Of a stretch of DNA of 64,000 nt, positions 34,491 to 41,124 are shown one piece after another. Each line of letters opens with the position of its first letter. Positions within the stretch are counted from its first letter, which is position 1. Made by a program: the position numbers and the translations under genes. Source of the stretch: Desulfitobacterium hafniense DCB-2 (GTDB lineage Bacteria; Bacillota; Desulfitobacteriia; Desulfitobacteriales; Desulfitobacteriaceae); assembly GCF_000021925.1 (NCBI RefSeq), contig NC_011830.1, positions 4,127,001 through 4,191,000 on the forward strand, read 5' to 3'. Below the pieces are notes generated by a model, which was given only the letters and a program-made list of their open reading frames with translations, was not told the origin of the DNA and ran no database searches.

Positions 34491-35201
34491 TCACTCCTTA
34501 GTTTTATCCTTGCTAAGTACATTGGGCTCCCTCTCGATTCTTTCCAGCTCAATGGGATGGTCTTCTTCCATTTCCTCACGGGTCAATGTTCCCACATACC
34601 AGGCTTTGCTCATAGGAAAGTATCTGTTGTTGAAATGGACATTGTAGAAATGCCAGATAAAAATCGCGCTGATCGCTAGAATAGCTTCATCTGTATGAGC
34701 ATAGCGGGATGAATCGATCACCCAGCGGGGTAAGAACAGGGTGAAGAACTGAGGATACCACATCATCAGGCCCGAACCGGCCATGATAACCATTCCCCAG
34801 AACACTGCCCAATAGTCGAATTTTTCCTTATAAGAATAACGGTCAAATCGCGCCGGTTCCTTTTTGAAGCCGAAGAAATAACCAAGATTCTGGATCAGAT
34901 CCTTAAAATCTTTGAAGGTGGGGACAATGGCCCAGGATTTCTTTTTGCCTCCCAGGGGGACCACTACCAGATAAATCAGATGGTAAACACTGGCGAAGAT
35001 CATGAGCACCCCTCCCAGCAGGTGCACGTAAAAGAGATTATCAAAACCGCCAAACAAAGAGACAACGCCCTGGGATAGTCTGCTTTGTTCAAATTTTATC
35101 GGCAGCCCTGTTATGGTCAGGACAAAAAAACTGATAAACATGCCCATATGCTGAATACGCTGATGGATATCAAAACGCTGATAAACCTGCTCCTTACCCA
35201 T
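34491..35201 (-). CDS. Cytochrome b (b561/FdnI-like) membrane subunit
   Basis: 236 residues from MGKEQVYQRFDIHQRIQHMG, with four membrane helices (about 15-35, 55-80, 125-150, 175-195) and histidines at the right depth for two b haems (IQHMG, VHLLGG, VYHLIY, WHFYNVHF). Such subunits take electrons from menaquinol. Alternative start three codons upstream. It overlaps the pentahaem cytochrome c gene by a few bases or adjoins it, so the two probably form a quinol dehydrogenase delivering electrons outside the membrane. Confidence 0.85.
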   Translation of the reverse strand: MGKEQVYQRFDIHQRIQHMGMFISFFVLTITGLPIKFEQSRLSQGVVSLFGGFDNLFYVHLLGGVLMIFASVYHLIYLVVVPLGGKKKSWAIVPTFKDFKDLIQNLGYFFGFKKEPARFDRYSYKEKFDYWAVFWGMVIMAGSGLMMWYPQFFTLFLPRWVIDSSRYAHTDEAILAISAIFIWHFYNVHFNNRYFPMSKAWYVGTLTREEMEEDHPIELERIEREPNVLSKDKTKE

Positions 35202-35206
35202 TCCGA

Positions 35207-35842
35207 TCAACTCCTCCTGCGCTTTTGCAGTATGGTTCGCAACTCACGGTACAACTGCAATTCAATATGAATCACCAATAAGGTCATGGCAATCATGGTC
35301 AGCCAAACAAAGAACTTGGCCGTATAATACATGGGTTTTCCCGGACCCATGGCCGACAGCTCGAAATGCTCCGTCCCTTGGGCAAAACCCGGAGAAGGAT
35401 TATCATGGCATTTTGCACAGGTCTGGGGAACATTCTCCTTAGCCACTTGAGAATTAGGGTTATTATGGCTTAATACTTCATGGGCACTGTGGCAGTCCAC
35501 ACAGCTGGCGGAGCGCTGGCTGCCCAGGAATACGGCTTTGCCATGAAAACTATGCTGATAACTATCCTCTACCCGCCCGGTATGGCAGGTGGTGCACATG
35601 GCAACGCTTTTCTTCTTATCTACCTTCGCGCTTTCCGGGTGAGGGTAGGTCGTCACATCACTGTGACAGCTTGTACAGCTCAGGGAGCTGTGAACAGAGC
35701 TTTTAAACTCATTGGCTACATCGGCATGGCATTGATTGCAGTTGAGTTGAGCAAGGACCTCCGCCCCATTGGCAAACAACCAAAAACTAAAGAAAAATGT
35801 AAAAATAATTCCCTTAAACGCCCAGCGCTTTTTCTTGTTCAT
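35207..35842 (-). CDS. Membrane-anchored pentahaem cytochrome c
   Basis: 211 residues: an N-terminal signal or anchor (about 7-30), then five CxxCH haem sites (CNQCH, CTSCH, CTTCH, CVDCH, CAKCH) with extra distal histidines (SVHSS, SFHGK, SAHEV, TEHFE). A C-terminal membrane helix (about 175-195) and basic tail follow. Exported and haem-loaded outside. First gene of a three-gene operon with cytochrome b and a 36-residue membrane peptide. No terminal reductase gene is next to it, so the electron acceptor is unknown. Confidence 0.88.
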   Translation of the reverse strand: MNKKKRWAFKGIIFTFFFSFWLFANGAEVLAQLNCNQCHADVANEFKSSVHSSLSCTSCHSDVTTYPHPESAKVDKKKSVAMCTTCHTGRVEDSYQHSFHGKAVFLGSQRSASCVDCHSAHEVLSHNNPNSQVAKENVPQTCAKCHDNPSPGFAQGTEHFELSAMGPGKPMYYTAKFFVWLTMIAMTLLVIHIELQLYRELRTILQKRRRS

Positions 35843-36119
35843 CGTCCCTACCTCGTCTTCCGGATTCTGATTCCATGGGCAGCCCCTTGGCTGTCTATGC
35901 CCACAGCATCGTTAGTTTACCTTGAATTCCCGATGAATATGCACGGACAGCTATTTAAGCTGTTTAGGGCGCCAAGCCATCTTCTTCGACTCTTTGCCCC
36001 GCTAAACGAGGCGGCGGGACTGCCTGCCGTGCACGAAAAGCCGCCCCTAAGGACGGCCTCTGGTCATGGTTTAAATTCCTGGGGAAGGCATCTCAGACCC
36101 GTGGCCAAGGACAGGTCAA
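35843..36119. other. Intergenic region upstream of the cytochrome operon
   Basis: No gene supported. It should hold the cytochrome operon promoter near 35850-35940. A frame on the opposite strand overlaps the cytochrome gene and is a shadow. Confidence 0.5.
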
Positions 36120-36149
36120 GACTGCCGGCAACAGATTTTACCGGCAGTC
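36120..36149 (-). terminator. Hairpin after the DUF2922 gene
   Basis: Arms GACTGCCGG (36120-36128) and CCGGCAGTC (36141-36149), beyond the DUF2922 stop on the minus strand. Confidence 0.6.
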
Positions 36150-36214
36150 CGACAGATAGGACCATGGATGAGAACTGCCCCGCAGATAGGGACTGCTCCG
36201 CTAAGCAGGATCCC

Positions 36215-36454
36215 TTACACCTGAGGCGGGTCATAAAGGTCATTGGTTTGGGTATCAACGACCTTGATATCCCTGATCCCCAGCAGAGAACCGCCGGCAG
36301 TTAAAAACAGATCACTTTCAATCAGGGAATTCATAACAGCCACCGCTTCGGCCTGCTGCAAATCATCTTTGGGATTAGGGATGGTTATGGAAAACGTCTT
36401 TCCTCCCGTAGTGGTAAAGGTTAATCTCACCACCTTAGTGGTTGTGATCGCCAT
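36215..36454 (-). CDS. DUF2922 family protein
   Basis: 79 residues with the DUF2922 pattern: RLTFTTTGGKTFSITIPNPK, then VAVMNSLIESDLFLTAGGSL and a closing VVDTQTNDLYD. These short beta-rich proteins are paired with DUF1659 proteins in Firmicutes; function unknown. A GAGGTGAG site precedes the ATG. It is 50 bp downstream of the DUF1659 gene and surely in one operon with it. Confidence 0.85.
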   Translation of the reverse strand: MAITTTKVVRLTFTTTGGKTFSITIPNPKDDLQQAEAVAVMNSLIESDLFLTAGGSLLGIRDIKVVDTQTNDLYDPPQV

Positions 36455-36504
36455 GGTCTCACCTCCTCCCCACCTGGATTTTTCCCGTACTCTTTAAGCT
36501 TTTC

Positions 36505-36729
36505 TTACTCCTCAAGGAGCTCGAAGGTTTTCCGGTTCAGGACATCCAGCACCGAGTACTGGGATAAACTGAACAAGGCGTGGGCCGCATTATAAATCGC
36601 CTGTTCATCAGCGTCGAACCGCAAACCGTTCAGGCTCTTCTGCCTGGTTACCGGGGCTCCCAAGGGGGTGAGCCCGGCTTGGTATACGATGACCAGGGCT
36701 GAGCTCAAAGGGGTGGATGTTACCGCCAT
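36505..36729 (-). CDS. DUF1659 family protein
   Basis: 74 residues: MAVTSTPLSSALVIVYQAGL, then KSLNGLRFDADEQAIYNAA and ALFSLSQYSVLDVLNRKTFE, the DUF1659 pattern. Always small and often beside DUF2922. Function unknown. AGGAGG site. First gene of the two-gene operon. Confidence 0.85.
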   Translation of the reverse strand: MAVTSTPLSSALVIVYQAGLTPLGAPVTRQKSLNGLRFDADEQAIYNAAHALFSLSQYSVLDVLNRKTFELLEE

Positions 36730-36850
36730 GCTATACCGCCTCCTTTCCGGGGGATTGGCAGGGTTTAGACCGCCTCTACAATGTATGGGCCTGCTTTAGC
36801 CGAGGTTACCCGGAGCGGCAAATTTTTTCTGAGGGGCGGGAGACTGACGG

Positions 36851-37004
36851 GCTTAGCCTTGTGGCAAAGATAGGCGCGATAAAGAAAACCCGGCTTCGCC
36901 GTGCCTTAAACGCATACTTACGAAGGAGGCGAAGTCGCTGGTTGCCCTTATGCTTAGAAAGTATAGTGCGCAAGCTTATACTTTCTGATAGTGCAAGGCT
37001 AAGC
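36851..37004. ncRNA. Structured non-coding stretch, candidate RNA of unknown class
   Basis: The 437-bp gap between DUF1659 and DUF3102 has no credible gene but has nested complementarity. An outer 11-bp stem pairs GCTTAGCCTTG (36851-36861) with its complement (36994-37004). Two inner hairpins lie inside: CTTCGCC/GGCGAAG (36894-36900 with 36928-36934) and AGAAAGTATA/TATACTTTCT (36956-36965 with 36977-36986). A long palindrome followed by a T-rich run lies 38 bp further on and could end a plus-strand transcript. No promoter was identified. Confidence 0.4.
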
Positions 37005-37042
37005 TGCGCCCCCAAACTTATCTACCGGTTCTTTAATGCCAA

Positions 37043-37090
37043 AGGACCTGTCCGAAATAGGTACGCGCGTACCTATTTCGGACAGGTCCT
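37043..37090. repeat. 48-bp perfect palindrome, copy 1 of 3
   Basis: Core TGTCCGAAATAGGTACGC plus its exact complement, without loop bases. Outer arm AGGACC pairs with GGTCCT. Followed by GCTTTTTCTG. Other copies at 38313 and 56653. Confidence 0.95.
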
Positions 37091-37166
37091 GCTTTTTCTG
37101 CCAGTCATTGGGGTCCCTCTCTAATCATATGATGTGAAAGAAGGAAAAGAAAGGAGCGGTGTAGCC

Positions 37167-38009
37167 ATGAATCCTACTGTCCCGGAACGCACCTCCCTGA
37201 TCATTGCCGTGGAAATCAACAGCATCAAGGACCAGACGGAAAAATTAGTGCTGCATAATTTTATTGAGATCGGCCGTCGTCTGCATGAGGCCAAGGCTTT
37301 GCTCCCTCATGGGGAGTGGCTGCAGTGGCTGGAGGAATCGGTGGACTTTTCCCCTAACAGAGCCGCCAAGCTGATGCGCCTCTATGATGCTTACGGTCTC
37401 CCTCACTCCTCCCTGCTTGACTCCGACGCACAGGATCAGGTGCTGTCCAAGTTAAGCTATACTCAGGCCCTGATCCTTCTGGGCGTCCCGGAAGAAGAAC
37501 GGACTCAGCTCCTCCTCGATCTGGATATCGAGAACATGAGCACCCGGGAGCTGAAGAAGGCCGTGGACAAACAAAAACAAATCCAACAGGAAAAAGAACG
37601 GGCCGAGCAGGAAAATACGGCCCTCCGGCAAGCTCTGGACGGAGTCAAGGAGGCAAACACCGAGCTGGCCAAGGAGCGGGACAGCCTGAAGCAGGAAGCG
37701 GTGGAGCTGCGCAAGACTCAGCAGGCCTTGCAGGAGAACGTAGAGAAAGCCACACTTCAGAATAAAAAGCTCAAAGAAAACATGAATTATAAGAGCTATC
37801 AAAGGGTGCGCAACGACCTGGCCGCCGCCCAAACTAAGCTGTTCACCAGCCAGGTCGCCTTCAAATATGAAGCTCTGGAAAGAGCCTTCAAGGAACTGTC
37901 CTATGAGCTGGATCTGCTGGCCAATCTTGATGCTCAGGTCCATGCCGGATATATGAGCAAGCTGAATGACTTTTTGCTCAAAGCCATGCGGGGGAGAATG
38001 CAGGGCTGA
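37167..38009 (+). CDS. DUF3102 domain protein
   Basis: 280 residues from MNPTVPERTSLIIAVEINSI. The N-terminal DUF3102 region (about 1-135) has HNFIEIGRRLHEAKALLPHG, then EWLQWLEESVDFSPNRAAKLMRLY, a ParB-like helical pattern found in phage and integrative-element proteins. A long coiled coil follows (about 140-235), then a helical tail. An AAAGGAG site supports the ATG. Placed between two copies of the dispersed palindrome just outside the CRISPR locus. Function unknown; DNA binding is a reasonable guess. Confidence 0.8.
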   Translation: MNPTVPERTSLIIAVEINSIKDQTEKLVLHNFIEIGRRLHEAKALLPHGEWLQWLEESVDFSPNRAAKLMRLYDAYGLPHSSLLDSDAQDQVLSKLSYTQALILLGVPEEERTQLLLDLDIENMSTRELKKAVDKQKQIQQEKERAEQENTALRQALDGVKEANTELAKERDSLKQEAVELRKTQQALQENVEKATLQNKKLKENMNYKSYQRVRNDLAAAQTKLFTSQVAFKYEALERAFKELSYELDLLANLDAQVHAGYMSKLNDFLLKAMRGRMQG

Positions 38010-38312
38010 GGTTCAGCCCAGTGAGCCCTTTTTTCACGTTGGTTTCACAACTGCCAAATAGGGATGATCTTCCCTGTCCCTTGTCCAGCGCTCTGAGCTA
38101 TTTTGGTGGTACAAAATGAAGGTAATGGAATTTACAAGCCGCGACTCATCGTCCAGCCCTCCCGCTCCATCTTGATACTTCATAGACGGATTTCTTCTCA
38201 AAACCTTTTCGTGTCATTGCCTCTGCACCGGGGTGAGCGGTAGGGGATGACTAGATTTAGACCTCCTGCCACGTCATTTTATCTGTTACAATTTTTTACT
38301 TTTTCATCAAAT
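38010..38312. other. Intergenic region between DUF3102 gene and CRISPR locus
   Basis: A weak hairpin (GGGCTGA/TCAGCCC) followed by CCCTTTTTTC near 38025 could terminate the DUF3102 transcript. Nothing else supported. Confidence 0.45.
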
Positions 38313-38362
38313 AAGAGTCTGTCCGAAATAGGTACGCGCGTACCTATTTCGGACAGACTCTT
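38313..38362. repeat. 50-bp perfect palindrome, copy 2 of 3
   Basis: Same core as the copy at 37043; outer arm AAGAGTC pairs with GACTCTT. The outer bases differ between copies but stay complementary within each copy. Confidence 0.95.
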
Positions 38363-38398
38363 TCCTCCGCATAATTACTCTTTCCTGTATTACATATT

Positions 38399-38527
38399 TT
38401 ATTGAGCCTTTAGCATTGTGATCTCTCTTGGGCAACAACTACCGCCGACATGATGTACATATATTTTTAGACTCTTCTCAGAAGCTCTAATCTCTCTAAG
38501 CCGTTCCTGCTTCTCCTTAATCTGATT
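38399..38527 (-). pseudogene. Coding remnant at the trailer end of CRISPR array 1
   Basis: An open frame leaves the oldest repeat of array 1 and reads QIKEKQERLREIRASEKSLK, then IYVHHVGGSCCPREITMLKAQ and a stop. It has no start codon outside the repeat. The first part is a charged coiled-coil helix. It looks like the end of a small coiled-coil protein gene cut by the array, and its DNA partly resembles the fragment at the trailer of array 2 (AGTCTAAAAATATATGTA versus AGTTTAAAGAATATATGTA). Confidence 0.5.
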
Positions 38528-38528
38528 G

Positions 38529-39021
38529 GCTTCAATCCCTCATAGGTAAGCTAACAATTTAATACGGCAAATGGAAGAGACCGCAGGACATAAGTTTCAA
38601 TCCCTTATAGGTAAGCTAACAACTTTTGCCCAATTTTCTCTACATGAGTGTGGATGATATGTTTCAATCCCTTATAGGTAAGCTAACAACCATCCTTGAG
38701 GTCACGGAGTTTTTGAGTCATGTTTAGTTTCAATCCCTTATAGGTAAGCTAACAACAAACCGCTCAATTTTCACCCGAAGCTTCTGAAAGCGTTTCAATC
38801 CCTTATAGGTAAGCTAACAACAAACACCAGGCTGGCCGAACTGGCGGCGCTCATATGGTTTCAATCCCTTATAGGTAAGCTAACAACTCGGTGTGCTTTT
38901 GGGATTGCCCAAAAACGCATTTGCGTTTCAATCCCTTATAGGTAAGCTAACAACTGTGGGGTTGGAGCCGGTGCGTATGGCTTCCAGCAGGGTTTCAATC
39001 CCTTATAGGTAAGCTAACAAC
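38529..39021 (-). CRISPR. CRISPR array 1, 8 repeats and 7 spacers
   Basis: 30-bp repeats; on the transcribed (minus) strand they begin GTTGTTAGCTTACCTATAAG and end GGATTGAAAC. The terminal ATTGAAAC is the usual type I-B Cas6-generated 5' tag. Repeat starts (plus coordinates): 38529, 38594, 38661, 38727, 38792, 38858, 38925, 38992. Spacers are about 35-37 bp. The lowest-coordinate repeat is degenerate and carries the ATGAGGG variant, marking the trailer end; the leader is at the high end next to cas2. Confidence 0.97.
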
Positions 39022-39164
39022 CATTTTACCCGCATAAAATCAACATCTACAGCTCCCTGGAGCCGTCTCAAAAATTTCACTATTCTCTGCAGGCCGCTTA
39101 CTAAGCGACATCCCTTGTCGTCGATCTCCAGGGATTTTTACCTTACTGCACATCGACGACAATT
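39022..39164 (-). promoter_or_regulatory. Leader of array 1
   Basis: Between the array and the cas2 stop. It holds the conserved leader inverted repeat TTGTCGTCGAT (39115-39125) and ATCGACGACAA (39152-39162), with TTTTTACCTTACTGCA between, 94 bp from the first repeat. Shared with the leaders of arrays 2 and 3. Confidence 0.85.
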
Positions 39165-39428
39165 TCATATGATTAAATTCTGACCTCCCTTTCGCAAACC
39201 CATGATCTCCCGCTCAGAATAGCGGGTCGTCCTCAGTGTATAAATAATAACCGAATCTTCTTCAGGCACTATAATCCTGTCCAGCTCCATCTTCAGCTTT
39301 GCCAGATTGCTTTCCGAAATCTCTCCCTCAAAGACAGAATTCTGCACCCAGTTCAGGTACTTTCTGCACCGCTTCAGTGCTTTGGCTACCCGCTTTTCCC
39401 CCATATCATAGACTAAGATCACAAACAT
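39165..39428 (-). CDS. cas2: Cas2, CRISPR adaptation
   Basis: 87 residues. It starts MFVILVYDMGEKRVAKALKR, with the ferredoxin-like fold's first strand and the conserved Asp8; central WVQNSVFEGE segment as in type I-B Cas2. With Cas1 it forms the integrase that adds spacers. Last of the contiguous cas3-cas4-cas1-cas2 group; its stop abuts the leader of array 1. Confidence 0.95.
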   Translation of the reverse strand: MFVILVYDMGEKRVAKALKRCRKYLNWVQNSVFEGEISESNLAKLKMELDRIIVPEEDSVIIYTLRTTRYSEREIMGLRKGGQNLII

Positions 39429-39528
39429 AAGTATACCTCATCTTCCGAATTTTCTCTCCCCTAAATTTATGCCTATCCCTTTCAAAAGTCGCTGCATACC
39501 GTCTATTCGATAGTGTGCTCTCAACTCT

Positions 39529-40524
39529 TCACCACTGGCTGACAAAAGGCTCGTAGTCTTTCTCACCCATGAGATGCTTTTCCAGCTTGTACAGCTCAAG
39601 ACGAAGCAAGCGCCGATAAGACACCGGAGTGCCTATATCCCGGTGGTTGATGGTGGTTTTCAAACGGTTTTCCAGCTCCTCAACGAAAACCCTCCGTCCG
39701 TTCTCCTTCAGCATTAAGCCCCCGGACTCCTTTTTAAAATCGCTCTTTTTGATCATCTTTTTCCCGATCAGAGTAAAAATCACCCGATCCACCAAAATCG
39801 GTTTAAAGATTTCCGCCACATCCAAATTCAAACTAAACCGGCGAAAATTAGTGGTATGAAGATAGCCGATGCGCGGATCCAGATGAGTTTTATAAATTTC
39901 ACTCAACACTGTGGAGTATACAATGGAATTGCCAAAACTGATCAAGGTATTCATTGCATTTTTAGGAGGCCGCTTTGAGCGCCCCTCGAACACAAATTCC
40001 GGGTGGCCATGAATCGCGTCAAAGGCCTTATAATAATGTTCCCTGATATTCCCTTCAAAAGCCATCAGCTCAGGAATCGTGCCGGCAGCTCCTATACCTT
40101 CACTCAGCTTTTCTATCTCCGTTAACCGGGGCCCCACTTCCTTGCCCCGATTGGCATAGTATTTAAGAACCTGCCTGATATTTAAAAAAGCACCGTTCAC
40201 AAATTGCCGCGCCAGCAACAGCCTTCTTTCCTCATTCAGGTAAGCTTCAGCCTGCTTCAATATCATATACCCTGAGTTATAGTGTTCCCGGGGATAAAAG
40301 GTACCGCTGTAATAACCATAGTTATTAAAGTAATGAATGATAATCTCCTTTTGCGTGCAGAACTCCAGGAATCGTTTATTAATATCCACCTCCCCAAAGA
40401 CCATCAACTCGGAGGTATCTTCCACAGGGATATATTTTTGATCCCCCTCCTCATTGACGAAGAAAATCGTATCATCCTTCCGCCGGAGCTGACCATTGGA
40501 GAAGATATATAAGGTTTTTTTCAC
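39529..40524 (-). CDS. cas1: Cas1 integrase, type I-B
   Basis: 331 residues. GTG start behind GGAGGTGG. Family landmarks: KKTLYIFSNGQLRRKDDTIF at the N-terminus, then metal-site residues Glu157 (MAFEGNI), His223 (YLHTTNFRRFSLNLDVAE) and Glu238. It cuts and joins DNA during spacer acquisition together with Cas2 and Cas4. All active-site residues are present, so adaptation is probably functional. Confidence 0.95.
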   Translation of the reverse strand: MKKTLYIFSNGQLRRKDDTIFFVNEEGDQKYIPVEDTSELMVFGEVDINKRFLEFCTQKEIIIHYFNNYGYYSGTFYPREHYNSGYMILKQAEAYLNEERRLLLARQFVNGAFLNIRQVLKYYANRGKEVGPRLTEIEKLSEGIGAAGTIPELMAFEGNIREHYYKAFDAIHGHPEFVFEGRSKRPPKNAMNTLISFGNSIVYSTVLSEIYKTHLDPRIGYLHTTNFRRFSLNLDVAEIFKPILVDRVIFTLIGKKMIKKSDFKKESGGLMLKENGRRVFVEELENRLKTTINHRDIGTPVSYRRLLRLELYKLEKHLMGEKDYEPFVSQW

Positions 40525-40592
40525 AAATCCACCTCCATTTTCGCAAAACCAAGTGCTGTTAACTCAACCCTTGGCAGCACTATGCACACGCA

Positions 40593-41102
40593 CTAAGCCC
40601 AGCAAAATTCCTTATAGGCACAATTTCTGCAGAAATGAATCTTTTGGGGCTGGGGAGGCCTTTCCAGAAGGGCGATCCCTCTGATCTTTTCCATGGTTTC
40701 CAGCAGTTCCTTCTCCATGTCTTCTGTGAGAGCCACCTCTTCTTTCTTGCGCTCTTTGGGAAAAAACAGTTCCCCTTTGGCTTCGATGCCCCGCTCTTTC
40801 AGCTCCAAAAGATAAAATCCCAATTGCATCCGGGCGCTTTTGGCGTATTTGGAGCTTTTCTTGACTTCTCCAATGACCAAGCCCTCTTTGTCCTGACGCA
40901 CGATATCCAGTCGGATATTGCCCAAGGAGATCTCCTTGTTTTTATCCCTGGCATAACTCATCTCATGGATGAACCGTCCCAAATCCAGATTAGGGTCGTC
41001 CTCGTCGGGATTGACCTGGCGGAGCATCAGCCAGACCTCCCTGGGGCAGCAATAATAATACCAGATATGGGTCCCGGTAAGATTAAACTCCGGATGCTCC
41101 AT
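40593..41102 (-). CDS. cas4: Cas4 nuclease
   Basis: 169 residues, RecB-like nuclease with an iron-sulfur cluster. Cysteines: CCPREVW near residue 19 and CRNCAYKEFC at the C-terminus. The catalytic core is RLDIVRQDKEGLVIGEVKKSSK followed by QLGFYLLEL. By family it processes prespacers and selects PAM-containing ends. The start has a GGGAGAGGG site. Sits between cas3 and cas1. Confidence 0.95.
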   Translation of the reverse strand: MEHPEFNLTGTHIWYYYCCPREVWLMLRQVNPDEDDPNLDLGRFIHEMSYARDKNKEISLGNIRLDIVRQDKEGLVIGEVKKSSKYAKSARMQLGFYLLELKERGIEAKGELFFPKERKKEEVALTEDMEKELLETMEKIRGIALLERPPQPQKIHFCRNCAYKEFCWA

Positions 41103-41124
41103 AAACCCTCTCCCTCCCCACTGC

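Noticed and set aside
36717..37124. 135-codon plus-strand frame between DUF1659 and DUF3102 genes
   Set aside because: No protein-like motif; the DNA is dominated by inverted repeats.
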